A DNA stretch of 64,000 bases, taken from Nocardia carnea. GTDB taxonomy: Bacteria > Actinomycetota > Actinomycetes > Mycobacteriales > Mycobacteriaceae. A model generated the notes under the pieces. That model made no database searches and was not told the origin of the DNA. It worked only from the letters and a program-made list of their open reading frames with translations. The stretch covers positions 1 through 64,000 of the forward strand of contig NZ_JARWOV010000231.1 in the NCBI RefSeq assembly GCF_029868855.1, written 5' to 3'. Position 1 is the first letter of the stretch. Every line of letters starts with the position of its first letter. Made by a program: the position numbers and the translations under genes. Shown here one piece after another: positions 17,096-26,023 of the stretch.

Positions 17096-18745
17096 ATGCT
17101 GAGTATCACCGCCGACGCCGGACAGGTCGCGCGAACCTACGGGCTCGATGCGCGCAAAAGCCTGCTCTTCTCCGCGATCCGCCTCGATTCCTATCCGCTC
17201 GTGGCCCCACTGATCGCGCGCACCGACGACGAAGAGTTCCTGCTCGTGCGCCAGCAGGAGCAGGGCAACGCGCTGTCGGCCGGGGTTCCGAAAGACCGGA
17301 TCAAGTTCTACGCACCCTGGGTGACGATCGATCCCCGGATCGTCGCCGACACTCCCGCCGCGGCCTCGCTCACCGACCTGGTCCGGGAGCTGGCAGACGG
17401 TTCGGGCGTTCGGCTGGCCGCGGATGTCGTCTACAGCCATTACCTCGCGCTGTCCGGGTCGGTGGACCTCTCCGTCGCCGACCAGGACCCCACACCGGTC
17501 ACCGCCTACGAGATCGATACGGACGAAGTACTCGGCCGGTTCGCGGCATGGCGCGCGACCGGCATCGAGACCGCACGGCGGCTCATCGACGGTGTCGAGC
17601 ATCTCGCGGGCCTGGAGAAGGAGTTCACCAGTACCGAAGACACCAGGTATTCGGCACTGCGTTCCCTGGCCGACGACCGCTCGCTGGACGCGCTGCTGCT
17701 CGCCGCGCCCCCGAACTTCACCGAAGCAACCGGTTTCGCCCAACCGGACGGCGCGGTCGCCGTATGGCTGGCCGGCTCCGGAAAACTTCTCGTGCTGGTC
17801 CCCGAAGGCGGTGCCGCCGGGCCCGGTGCACCGATCGGACGATTCCCCTCCGTCGGTGCGGCGGTGCGGGAACTCGCCCGCGGCCCGCGCACCGGTGTGG
17901 AAGACGAGTGGATCGGTATCGGCCTGGCCCGCGAGCTGGAGCGTGAGCATGCGGAGCTGGTGCCGGTGTCGCGCGACCTGGGACATTGGCGTGATATCCG
18001 CGATCACGAAGATCTCGCGTTCCAGGTGATCGCCGCGCGGGCGAGCGTCTTCGCGATCGAGGAGGCACTGGCCTGGGCAGAAAAAGGCCTGGACGCCGGA
18101 TGTTCGTTCTCCGAACTCGATATCTACTCCGTCTACTTGGACAAGATCGCCGAATTCCGCACGGCGAACGCGATCCCGGTCGGGGTGGAACCGTATTTCA
18201 CCAATCTGCACTCGTCGAACCGGATGCTCTTCCCCGGGCCGCCCGTCGATTACCCGATCAACGCGGAAACGACCTGTATCCAGCTCGACGCCGGGGTACG
18301 TATCGTCATCGACGGGGTCACCGTGGCCACCTCCGACATGGCACGTTCGCTACCGCGCACGCCCGCCGCCGAGGAGGCCTACGCGTTCTTCTTCGACGTG
18401 GTGCGCGAAGGCATCATCGGACAACTCGCACCGGGTGTGATCTGCGAGGACGTCCACGAAGGGACCCTGCGTTATCTGGCACCTCACCTCGACCGGATGG
18501 TCGAGATCGGCATGCTGGGTACGGATATCGATTTCGACACCGAATACCGCAAACGCAATGTCGGCCACCTCATGGGCAAACAGGAATCGTTCGCGAACGA
18601 ATTGCGGCCCGGCTACAAGCACGTCCTGGATATCGGCTCGTACGGCGCCGCCGAGATCCCCTGGCGCTACGAGAACGCGGCCATCGGTACCGAGGACCTG
18701 TGGTACATCGGGCGCGACCGCACCTACATCGTCAGCAAGCGATGA
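17096..18745 (+). CDS. M24-family metallohydrolase (creatinase/aminopeptidase P-like), divergent
   Basis: 549 residues, longer than usual M24 enzymes of about 400. Residues 1-290 look like one or two creatinase N-type domains; the pita-bread catalytic domain spans about 305-549. Candidate metal ligands are Asp398 (QLDAG), Asp414 (TSDMA), His491 (NVGHLMG) and Glu526 (RYENA), while the Glu expected before the last strand is not in the usual EExxV setting (ANELRPG near 502 is the closest). Members include Xaa-Pro peptidases, creatinase and ectoine hydrolase, so cleavage of an amide or C-N bond in the imported substrate is plausible. The ATG at 17096 has an AGGGAAG site. It follows the importer genes in one operon. 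Confidence 0.75.
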   Translation: MLSITADAGQVARTYGLDARKSLLFSAIRLDSYPLVAPLIARTDDEEFLLVRQQEQGNALSAGVPKDRIKFYAPWVTIDPRIVADTPAAASLTDLVRELADGSGVRLAADVVYSHYLALSGSVDLSVADQDPTPVTAYEIDTDEVLGRFAAWRATGIETARRLIDGVEHLAGLEKEFTSTEDTRYSALRSLADDRSLDALLLAAPPNFTEATGFAQPDGAVAVWLAGSGKLLVLVPEGGAAGPGAPIGRFPSVGAAVRELARGPRTGVEDEWIGIGLARELEREHAELVPVSRDLGHWRDIRDHEDLAFQVIAARASVFAIEEALAWAEKGLDAGCSFSELDIYSVYLDKIAEFRTANAIPVGVEPYFTNLHSSNRMLFPGPPVDYPINAETTCIQLDAGVRIVIDGVTVATSDMARSLPRTPAAEEAYAFFFDVVREGIIGQLAPGVICEDVHEGTLRYLAPHLDRMVEIGMLGTDIDFDTEYRKRNVGHLMGKQESFANELRPGYKHVLDIGSYGAAEIPWRYENAAIGTEDLWYIGRDRTYIVSKR

Positions 18746-18826
18746 CGTGGGTTCCGACCTGCTTGCCGCACAACGATTCCCACTCCCACCGCGCTGCACG
18801 CGCCCACCCGTCGAATCGGAATCATC

Positions 18827-19291
18827 ATGACTGATGTGAAACAACGGCTCGAGACACTGTCCCTCGAGCTGCCCGTCCTCGGTGCGCCCCGCTACGCGTA
18901 CGAGGCAACCACCCGCTGGGGCGATCTGCTCTGGATCTCCGGCCAGATCTCCCGCACCGCCACCGGCGATATTCTGCGCGGCCGCCTCGGCGATACCGCG
19001 ACCGTCGAGGAAGGAATCGCCGCCGCCGAAACAGCCGCCCTCAACCTGCTGGCCCGGATGAACGATGCCGTGGGACTGGAGAACATCCAGCAGATTCTCA
19101 AGCTCGATATCCATATCGCGAGCTCACCGGAGTTCGTGGACCAGCCGACGGTGGCCGACGGGGCGTCGCGCCTGCTGCGCACAGTGCTGGGCGACGCCGG
19201 CAGGCATGCGCGCACCGCACTACCGGCTCATGTACTGCCGCAGGGTGCGCTCGTGGAACTCGACGCGACAGTGGCCGTGCTGGCGGGCTGA
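18827..19291 (+). CDS. RidA/YjgF-like enamine/imine deaminase (YjgH-like branch)
   Basis: 154 residues. The strand WGDLLWISGQISRTATG and the late HARTALPAHVLPQGALVELD segment match the RidA/Rid-family fold, a trimer with active sites between subunits. Arg129 (HARTALPA) is the position of the Arg that binds the substrate carboxylate in RidA. The long insert and the EEGIAAAETAALNLL helix fit the YjgH/YoaB-type branch. RidA-family proteins hydrolyse reactive enamines or imines, and members are often placed in catabolic operons for nitrogen compounds. It is last in the operon, 81 bases after the M24 gene, and suggests that an imine or enamine arises in the pathway. Confidence 0.85.
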   Translation: MTDVKQRLETLSLELPVLGAPRYAYEATTRWGDLLWISGQISRTATGDILRGRLGDTATVEEGIAAAETAALNLLARMNDAVGLENIQQILKLDIHIASSPEFVDQPTVADGASRLLRTVLGDAGRHARTALPAHVLPQGALVELDATVAVLAG

Positions 19292-19352
19292 CAGCAGCAC
19301 CGCATCCTCTGCACATCACCGACGGACCGGGACCGTAGCGGGTTCCCGGCCG

Positions 19353-19386
19353 AGGCCCCGGCCGGATGAGGGCGGCCGGGGCCTTG
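19353..19386. terminator. Strong stem-loop terminator of the catabolic operon
   Basis: A perfect 12-bp inverted repeat (AGGCCCCGGCCG and CGGCCGGGGCCT) with an 8-base loop is followed by TTGTT. It lies 61 bases after the RidA-like gene and 41 bases from the stop of the convergent AraC gene, so it can serve both. Confidence 0.75.
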
Positions 19387-19427
19387 TTCGCCGGATACGG
19401 ATACCGGCACGCTTCCGCCGCGGGTGC

Positions 19428-20207
19428 TCAGGCAGACCGCGATGATCGGTGAACCACCTGGGCAGCCGACTCGAGTGCCGCCAACGGGTCGCGGGACAGC
19501 AGCGCGGCCGGGATTCCGGTTTCCCGGTGCAGGGCCTTCAGCAGACCACCGCGGGTTGCGTAGCCGGCCAGCTGGGCCGCGACCGTGAGTGTGTCCCCGC
19601 CGCGCAGCCGGCCGATCGCGATATTGAGCCGTGCCCGCGCCCGCCACCGGGTGAATGTCAGACCGGTTTCGAGGTGGAAGAGCCGTTGTACCTGACGGAC
19701 GCTGATATGCCGCCCGGCCGCCAGTTCGTCGAGTGTCCGGCTCGAGGTGGCGGTTTCGTGTGCGATCGCCCGCGCAACCGGATGCGACGGCAGCGCCAGC
19801 GGGAAGTATTGCGTGTTCAGTGACCGCAACAGGGTGTCGAGCGCGCCGCGGAACGGCCTGATCTGGTCGGTGGTGGCGGGGCCGGCGGCCAGGATCGTCG
19901 TCATCAGTTCGGTGACCGCGGGGACGACGCCGAGCCGCCGGACTCGCTCCTGCGGCCGGGTCGGCGGCGGCAGCATCGGACCCAGTGCGACGCCACCCGC
20001 GGACAGCCGGGCCGAATGCGGGACCCGCGGCGCCAGCCACAGGTTCTCCCGCGCGTGCAGGCGCATTCGTTGCCCGTCGGCGACGATATCGGCGAAACCG
20101 GTGACGATGTGGACGAGGTGCGGCACATCGTGCTCGTGTGTGTCGTGGCCCAGGAACCGGATGGAATTCGCCGGCACGGCGGAGACGAGTTCGGCGGGCG
20201 CGTTCAT
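19428..20207 (-). CDS. AraC family transcriptional regulator
   Basis: 259 residues. The N-terminal 100 residues are a cupin-like sensor (FLGHDTHEHDVPHLVHIVTG), with several His that could bind a metal or a ligand. The C-terminal 100 residues are the double helix-turn-helix: HISVRQVQRLFHLETGLTFTRW and the second around AAQLAGYATRGGLLKALHRETG. An AGGAGG site lies four bases before the ATG at 20207. It is divergent from an iron-siderophore importer with an iron box between, an arrangement known for AraC-type activators of siderophore uptake, so control of that importer is likely. Confidence 0.88.
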   Translation of the reverse strand: MNAPAELVSAVPANSIRFLGHDTHEHDVPHLVHIVTGFADIVADGQRMRLHARENLWLAPRVPHSARLSAGGVALGPMLPPPTRPQERVRRLGVVPAVTELMTTILAAGPATTDQIRPFRGALDTLLRSLNTQYFPLALPSHPVARAIAHETATSSRTLDELAAGRHISVRQVQRLFHLETGLTFTRWRARARLNIAIGRLRGGDTLTVAAQLAGYATRGGLLKALHRETGIPAALLSRDPLAALESAAQVVHRSSRSA

Positions 20208-20277
20208 GCTCACCTCCTGAAATCGTGTCGCGTCGGAGCCGGGGCGATGTCGCATGGGGAGCGATCACCGCAATTCA

Positions 20278-20296
20278 GAAGGTTAGACTAACCTCA
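20278..20296. promoter_or_regulatory. Iron box (IdeR/DtxR-type operator)
   Basis: GGTTAGACTAACC is a perfect 6+1+6 palindrome centred at 20287 and matches the core of the actinobacterial IdeR/DtxR consensus (TTAGGTTAGGCTAACCTAA). It lies 60 bases upstream of the iron-siderophore binding-protein gene and 70 bases from the divergent AraC gene, so iron repression of one or both is likely. Confidence 0.85.
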
Positions 20297-20356
20297 CTTC
20301 CACCCTCCGCGGCTTTCGGTCGCGGAGGGATTTGTTCTGCTCTGGATCGAGGTTGT

Positions 20357-21340
20357 ATGCGATCGCGCCGTCGGTTTTCCGCCGTTCTCGCCGCCGTCTT
20401 CACAAGTGCCGCCGTGACACTGGCCGGATGCTCCGCATCCGGTCCGGTCGAGGACACCGGCCCGGCCCGGATCGTGCACACCGCACAGGGTGAGGTGAGC
20501 GTGCCCGCCGACCCGCAGCGGGTCGTCGTCTTGAACTACGCGCTGGCCGGCTACCTCTACAACCTCGACGTGCCCGTTGTCGCGACCGTTTCCGAGGACG
20601 CCGACAAACAGGGCGCGTTCTCGGAGTTCTGGAAGGACGAAGCCGCCGCGGACAACACGCAACTCCTGCCGTGGAGCACCGACGGTTTCGACTACGAGGC
20701 CGTCCTCGCAGCGGAACCGGACCTGATCGTCGCTGGCGGATACGGCCTCCCGGGCGTGCTGGCCACCAAGGCCTACGACCGGCTCCGCGCTGTCGCGCCC
20801 ACTGTGATCGTGAGCAATACGCTGGCCACCTGGCAGGAACAGTTCGGCTTCCTGGCGAAGGACGTGTTCGGTAAGCAGGACGTCTACGACGGTTTCGTCG
20901 CCGATTACGACAAGCGGGTCGCCGATGTGAAGCAGGCGATCACCCCGCCGCCGGGTCCGGTCGCCTATCTGACGATCACCGCGGACAACAGCCCGTATCT
21001 GCTGTTCGAGAACATGGGCCTACCGCAGACGCTGGCCGAGGTGGGCCTGCAGCCTGCGCCACTGGTCGAGAGGAACGGCCTGCAGCCGTACAAACCGGGT
21101 GGGGATATGGCGGAACTGTCCACGGAACAGGTCGGTCAGCTGGTGACGACGCCGACGGTGTTCGTCGCGGGATTCAATGCCGACACCACCGACATCGCCA
21201 CCTTGTCGAAGCAGCCCGTGTACGCGAAACTTCCCGCGTTCGCCGGGGGTCACGCCTACGGCCTGCCCTACTGGGCCGTGCGCGGCGACTACGACGAGGC
21301 GATGGCCCTGCTGGATCTCGTCGAGAAGCAGTTCGCCTAG
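20357..21340 (+). CDS. Iron-siderophore ABC transporter substrate-binding lipoprotein
   Basis: 327 residues. A lipoprotein signal ends in LAGC with Cys25. The mature part has the class III binding-protein layout of the FepB/CirA type: IVHTAQGEVSVPADPQRVVVL at the start of lobe 1, AAEPDLIVAGG, a long connecting helix, then the second lobe with AYLTITADNSPYLLFENM. It should capture a ferric siderophore outside the membrane. GAGG lies five bases before the ATG. It is first in an operon with two permeases and lies behind an iron box. Confidence 0.93.
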   Translation: MRSRRRFSAVLAAVFTSAAVTLAGCSASGPVEDTGPARIVHTAQGEVSVPADPQRVVVLNYALAGYLYNLDVPVVATVSEDADKQGAFSEFWKDEAAADNTQLLPWSTDGFDYEAVLAAEPDLIVAGGYGLPGVLATKAYDRLRAVAPTVIVSNTLATWQEQFGFLAKDVFGKQDVYDGFVADYDKRVADVKQAITPPPGPVAYLTITADNSPYLLFENMGLPQTLAEVGLQPAPLVERNGLQPYKPGGDMAELSTEQVGQLVTTPTVFVAGFNADTTDIATLSKQPVYAKLPAFAGGHAYGLPYWAVRGDYDEAMALLDLVEKQFA

Positions 21341-21354
21341 ACCGGCGGGTTACC

Positions 21355-22407
21355 GTGACGATGGCCGCACCCCGGCCGGCTCCGGCCGGCGCACCACCAC
21401 GTCCACTCGGCCGGCCCTCGCACCGGCTGGGCTGGTTCGTGGTGTCGCTGGTCGTGCTCGCGGTCGCGATCGTGGCAAGTATCGCGGTGGGTTCGGCGAA
21501 CCTGCCGCCGGCCACCGTGTGGGACGCCCTGACCGCGCCGGACGGCAGTATCGATCACCTGACGGTCCGCACCCTGCGCGTCCCGCGCACGATCCTCGGG
21601 GTGCTGGTCGGTGCCGCGCTGGGCATCGCCGGCGCGCTCATCCAGGGCCTGACCCGTAACCCGCTGGCGGATCCGGGGATCCTCGGCCTGAACGGCGGCG
21701 CCGGTTTCGCCATCGTGCTCGGCGTGGCCGTGTTCGGGCTGACCCGGATCGAGCAGTACCTCTGGTTCGGCTTCGTGGGGGCAGTGCTGTCTGCCGCGCT
21801 CGTGTACGGGATCGCGGCGCGCGCGCCGGGCGGAGCGAACCCGCTGCGGTTGACCCTCGTCGGGGTCGCGCTCGGCGCCGTTCTCACCGGGGCGACCAAG
21901 ACGATGGCGCTACTCGACCCGGAAACGTTCGACCGGATGCGGTTCTGGGACGCGGGCACGATCGCCGACCGTCCGGCCGGGACCATCCAGATGATCTGGC
22001 CGTTCATCGTCGCCGGGCTCGTCCTGGCGTTCGCCTGCGCCCGCTCGCTCAACGCCCTCGCGCTGGGCGACGAACTCGCCGCGGCGGTCGGTGTGCGGCT
22101 CGCCCTGGTCCGCGTCGTCGCGGTGGTCGCGGTGACTCTGCTGTGCGGGGCAGCGACCGCGGCGGCGGGGCCGATCGTGTTCGTCGGGCTGATGATCCCG
22201 CACGCGGTCCGCTGGGTCACGGGTCCCGACCAGCGCTGGATCCTGCCCTTCACACTCGTTCTCGCCCCGGTGCTCATCCTGCTCTCCGATGTCCTCGGCC
22301 GAGTGATCATCCGGCCCGCCGAACTCCAGGTCGGTGTCGTCACCGCCTTCCTGGGCGCCCCCGTACTCATCGCATTGATCCGGCGCAGCAGAGCAGGCGC
22401 CCCATGA
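21355..22407 (+). CDS. Iron-siderophore ABC transporter permease 1 (FecCD family)
   Basis: 350 residues with about nine or ten membrane helices. LRVPRTILGVLVGAALGIAG, then GALIQGLTRNPLADPGILGLN, is the hallmark of the FecCD family, followed by AGPIVFVGLMIPHAVR as the cytoplasmic coupling loop. It forms one half of the channel for a ferric siderophore. The start may be GTG at 21355 or ATG at 21361. It lies 14 bases after the binding-protein gene and overlaps the next permease by four bases (ATGA), so the two are co-translated. Confidence 0.93.
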   Translation: MTMAAPRPAPAGAPPRPLGRPSHRLGWFVVSLVVLAVAIVASIAVGSANLPPATVWDALTAPDGSIDHLTVRTLRVPRTILGVLVGAALGIAGALIQGLTRNPLADPGILGLNGGAGFAIVLGVAVFGLTRIEQYLWFGFVGAVLSAALVYGIAARAPGGANPLRLTLVGVALGAVLTGATKTMALLDPETFDRMRFWDAGTIADRPAGTIQMIWPFIVAGLVLAFACARSLNALALGDELAAAVGVRLALVRVVAVVAVTLLCGAATAAAGPIVFVGLMIPHAVRWVTGPDQRWILPFTLVLAPVLILLSDVLGRVIIRPAELQVGVVTAFLGAPVLIALIRRSRAGAP

Positions 22408-23435
22408 GCCGCGTTCTCGTCCTGCGCACCGGATCGTTCAGCCGCCGCACCACGACCAGGGCTTTCGTCGTCGGGCTGCTCCTCATCGTCGCGGCGGCGG
22501 CCTGCCTGCCGGCGGCCCTGATGCTCGGCACCCGCGCCCTCTCCCCCGGCGACGTGCTCGCCGCGCTGGGCCCGCAGGCGAACCCGGCCGACCGGCTCGT
22601 CGTGCTCGAATGGCGGGCGCCACGGGCGGTGGCCGCCGTGGTGTTCGGCGCGTGCCTCGGACTGAGCGGAGCGATTTTCCAATCCCTGACCCGCAATCCC
22701 CTGGGCAGCCCGGATGTCATCGGGTTGAACACAGGCGCCTACACCGGAGTCGTGTGCGCGCTGACGCTGGGAGCCACCGGCTTCGGCGCCCAGGCGGCCG
22801 GGGCGGTACTCGGCGGGCTCGGTGCCGCCGCGGTGGTCTACCTGTTCGCGTTCCGGCAGGGGGTACGCGGGATCCGGCTCATCGTCGTGGGTATCGCGGT
22901 CAGCGCCATGCTCTCCTCGGTCAACACCTGGTTCAGCGTGAAGGCCGATCTGGACGTCGCCTTGCAGGTCGCCGTATGGGGTGCGGGAACCCTGTCCGGT
23001 GTGAGCTGGCCGCCGGTGTTGTTCGCGGCCGCCGCCGCATTCGGGCTCATGCTGGTAGCCCCGGCGGCCGGCCGGCGAATGCGGCAACTGGAACTCGGCG
23101 ACGATACCGCGGCGATGCTGGGGGTCGCGGTCGAACGCAGCAAGGTGCTGTTACTCGTTCTCGGCAGCCTGCTCACAGCCGTCGTCACCGCGGTGACCGG
23201 ACCCGTCGCCTTCATCGCGCTCGCCGCCCCGCAGATATCGGGTCGGCTCACCGGGCACGGCGCGTCGGCCGACCCACTCGGCGCCGCGCTCACCGGAGCG
23301 GTGCTCATGTCGGCGGCGGATCTGCTGGCGCAGCACGCGATCCCGGGTGCGAACCTTCCCGTCGGTGCCGTCACCGTCTGCCTCGGCGGCGCATACCTGG
23401 TCTGGCTGCTCATCCGCGAGTCGCGACGCTGGTGA
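22404..23435 (+). CDS. Iron-siderophore ABC transporter permease 2 (FecCD family)
   Basis: 343 residues with the same family motifs as the preceding permease: WRAPRAVAAVVFGACLGLSG, AIFQSLTRNPLGSPDVIGLN and TGPVAFIALAAPQI. It should pair with permease 1 to form the import channel. It is FepG-like by position and sequence. No ATPase gene follows: the next gene is a MerR regulator on the other strand only 35 bases away. The importer must therefore use an ATPase encoded elsewhere. Confidence 0.93.
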   Translation: MSRVLVLRTGSFSRRTTTRAFVVGLLLIVAAAACLPAALMLGTRALSPGDVLAALGPQANPADRLVVLEWRAPRAVAAVVFGACLGLSGAIFQSLTRNPLGSPDVIGLNTGAYTGVVCALTLGATGFGAQAAGAVLGGLGAAAVVYLFAFRQGVRGIRLIVVGIAVSAMLSSVNTWFSVKADLDVALQVAVWGAGTLSGVSWPPVLFAAAAAFGLMLVAPAAGRRMRQLELGDDTAAMLGVAVERSKVLLLVLGSLLTAVVTAVTGPVAFIALAAPQISGRLTGHGASADPLGAALTGAVLMSAADLLAQHAIPGANLPVGAVTVCLGGAYLVWLLIRESRRW

Positions 23436-23470
23436 GTGCGGATCGTATGCCTAACAGCCGGCCGCCCGAG

Positions 23471-24196
23471 TCAGGCGAGCCGCAACCGCACGAGCCGGAT
23501 GTTCAGCTCGTGCAGAACCCGTAGCTGCGCCATGTTGTACAGCGAGAACATCGCTTGCGCGATGGTGTCCTCGGCGTTCTTCGCGCCACCCGGCGCGTCC
23601 GCCGCCAGGTCCTTCCACTCCGGGTACTTCTCCCGGCTCCGCAGGACCACGGACACCATCCGCTCGGCGAGGGATTCGATGGCAGCGGCATCGGCGTCGG
23701 CGGGCAGATTCTCGAATTCGACGTCGACCGAGTCCCGTTCGGCGAGCATCTCCTGGAGCACTGCCGAGGCACGGTCGCTGAGAACGGTCGAGTAGACCAT
23801 AAGCATCGACTGGTGTGCCTCCGGGACCCCCTGCGCGATCGTCGGCGCGAAAGCCGGCGGCGTATGGGCGGGCGTGCGGTGGCGCAGGAGCACTGCCAGC
23901 TCCGCTCTGATGCGGTTCAGTCGATCGACAGTTGCTTCCAGTTCCGCGTCCAGTACGCGGAGCGCCTGGTCCGACTCGTCGGCTGCCTGTCCCGTCGCCG
24001 GGATCTGCGATAACGGGATCCCGAGTTCGCGTAATCGTTTGATCTGCAGCAGCCGGACCAGGTGCGGGACCTCGTACTGCTTGTATCCGTTCGACCTGCG
24101 GTCCGGTTCGTCGAGCAACCCGATCTCGTGGTAGTAGCGGATGGCTTTCACGGTCGAACCCGCCAGTTCGGCGAGCCGGCGGGTACTCCACGCCAT
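23471..24196 (-). CDS. MerR family transcriptional regulator
   Basis: 241 residues. The N-terminus STRRLAELAGSTVKAIRYYHEIGLL followed by YKQYEVPHLVRLLQIKRLRELG is the MerR winged helix. A dimer helix follows at about 75-110. The C-terminal half, with no Cys cluster, is a helical domain of unknown ligand, so an organic signal or a metal-independent role is more likely than a metal sensor. A GGAGA site precedes the ATG. It lies upstream of and in the same direction as the aminopeptidase, but its likely partner is not clear. Confidence 0.9.
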   Translation of the reverse strand: MAWSTRRLAELAGSTVKAIRYYHEIGLLDEPDRRSNGYKQYEVPHLVRLLQIKRLRELGIPLSQIPATGQAADESDQALRVLDAELEATVDRLNRIRAELAVLLRHRTPAHTPPAFAPTIAQGVPEAHQSMLMVYSTVLSDRASAVLQEMLAERDSVDVEFENLPADADAAAIESLAERMVSVVLRSREKYPEWKDLAADAPGGAKNAEDTIAQAMFSLYNMAQLRVLHELNIRLVRLRLA

Positions 24197-24259
24197 TGCT
24201 GTCTCCTCTTCTGCCGCGGCCGTGCGCGTTCCCCCGGACCCGAGTCGTCCCCGCAGTGT

Positions 24260-25762
24260 TCAGCCCGTGGTGCCCGCCTTTTCGCAGGCTACGTCCTGCT
24301 GGGGCATGGTGCCGTCGACCAGGTAGCCGGTGGCGACTTCCGCTGCGCAGGGGTTGGCGCCGAGGACGTAGACCCCGTGCCCGCTCCCGTCGACGGTCAC
24401 CAGCCGGGACCGCGCACCGAACTTCTCGTGGAGTAACTCGCCGCCGCGCAGCGGTGTCACCGGGTCGCGCCGATTCTGCATGATCAGGACGTCGGCGGGT
24501 CCGTCGGCATCGATCCGCACCGGCGGTTCCGACGGTCCGAGCTGCCAATAGGCGCAGGGCGTGATGTTCGCCGCGGCCGCCCCGTAGAGAGGGTACTTCT
24601 CGCGGTCCTCGGCGACGGCGCGGTGGTAGACCTGGACGTCCTCGGGCCATTCGACGTCGTTGCAGGTCACCGCGAGAAAGACCGACCAGGCGTTATCGTT
24701 CGGCGAAGGCGCCCCGGTCCCCGGGGGCCGGCCACCCGCGGGCCCCGGACTCCCGGTTTCGAGCAGCGACTGCCAGCTCTGCGCCGCGGGTTCGTACGAT
24801 GCCTCGCGATAGAGCGTGAAGAATGTGGCGAACCGGAAGAGCCCGCCGTCCATCCCGTCCACCGGGTTCTCGTCGAGACGCTCGGCAAGTGTGAAGTAGG
24901 TGCGGCGCACCTCCTCGGGTGTGCGGCCCAGACCATAGGTGTCGTGCCGCGCGGCAGCCCATTTCGCGAAGTCCGGGAAGGTCTCCTCCATACCGCGGCC
25001 GTATCTGCGCATCCCGTCGTGATCGAGGAAGGTGTCGCCGATATTGCTGTCGAGCACGATCCGGTCGGCACGCTCGGGGAACATCGAGGCGTACGCGGCC
25101 CCCAGGGCGGTGCCGTAGGAATAGCCGAGGTAGCTCGCCTTCTCCTCACCCAGCGCGGCACGTATGCGGTCCAAGTCGCGGGCCATATTCGCCGTCGACA
25201 ACTGCCGCAGCCGGCCCGCGTGGTCGTTGGCCGCGCACTGCTCGGCGACTCCCTGGGCAATCGCGGCTTGCGCGGTGACCGCCGCGTCGTCCACCGCGTA
25301 GGGCGGGATATTGCCGAAGTACGCCTGATCATCGGTGAAACCACAGCTCACCGGCGCCGAATGCCCCACTCCGCGAGTGTCGATCCCGATCAGGTCATAG
25401 CTGTCCAAGACCTCGGGTGGCAGTCCCTGGGCGGCCAGGAAACCGGGCTGATCCAGGCCGGTCCCGCCCGGACCACCCGGGTTCAGCAACAGCACACCGC
25501 GGCGCTCGTCCGGTTTCGTACTCGCCAGCCGGGAGATCATGATCTCGATCTGCGCGCCCTCCGGCTCGCTGTAGTTCAGCGGCACCGGCACGGTGGCGCA
25601 CTGCAACTGTGGCGGGGCGGCCGGCACGTCCGCAGGACAGGCACCCCACTGCACCTGCGCCGCGGGTTCGGCGGCCACCGGGGGCACCCCCACCAGTGCC
25701 CCGGTGAGACCGAGCACTACCGCCAGGGTCGCCCCACGGCCGACCTTCCGTTTCCGATCCAT
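24260..25762 (-). CDS. Secreted alpha/beta hydrolase, tripeptidyl aminopeptidase type (SlpD/Tap)
   Basis: 500 residues. A signal peptide covers about residues 1-31 (KRK, hydrophobic core, VAAEP cleavage region). The hydrolase has LLLNPGGPGG as oxyanion loop, GYSYGT with Ser215, an Asp in NRRDPVTPL and a His in GSGHGVY. The C-terminal TAP-like domain supplies the last two. The family, known from Streptomyces and mycobacteria, removes tripeptides or hydrolyses esters outside the cell. The start at 25762 has GGGAGG seven bases upstream; the frame is open 55 codons further without a ribosome site. The unit is monocistronic. Confidence 0.9.
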   Translation of the reverse strand: MDRKRKVGRGATLAVVLGLTGALVGVPPVAAEPAAQVQWGACPADVPAAPPQLQCATVPVPLNYSEPEGAQIEIMISRLASTKPDERRGVLLLNPGGPGGTGLDQPGFLAAQGLPPEVLDSYDLIGIDTRGVGHSAPVSCGFTDDQAYFGNIPPYAVDDAAVTAQAAIAQGVAEQCAANDHAGRLRQLSTANMARDLDRIRAALGEEKASYLGYSYGTALGAAYASMFPERADRIVLDSNIGDTFLDHDGMRRYGRGMEETFPDFAKWAAARHDTYGLGRTPEEVRRTYFTLAERLDENPVDGMDGGLFRFATFFTLYREASYEPAAQSWQSLLETGSPGPAGGRPPGTGAPSPNDNAWSVFLAVTCNDVEWPEDVQVYHRAVAEDREKYPLYGAAAANITPCAYWQLGPSEPPVRIDADGPADVLIMQNRRDPVTPLRGGELLHEKFGARSRLVTVDGSGHGVYVLGANPCAAEVATGYLVDGTMPQQDVACEKAGTTG

Positions 25763-26023
25763 AACCAGACCTCCCCGAGGTGATCTCACAAGAACTGCGT
25801 TGCCGACCACCACTGCACACCGTGCCCTCGGGGCAGGGTCAAGATCTCGAGTCCTGGCCCACACCGCACTGCCCGGACCGCGCCACCATCGCGGCGACGG
25901 CGCGCGCCCCCGTATACGCCACATCACTGTCGGTGAAAGCTCACAATCCCGGACGAGCGGGACTCCGGGTACGGTGGCTACCGCCCCCGATCACGGTGTG
26001 GCGTCCCTGCGGAATAAATCTGG

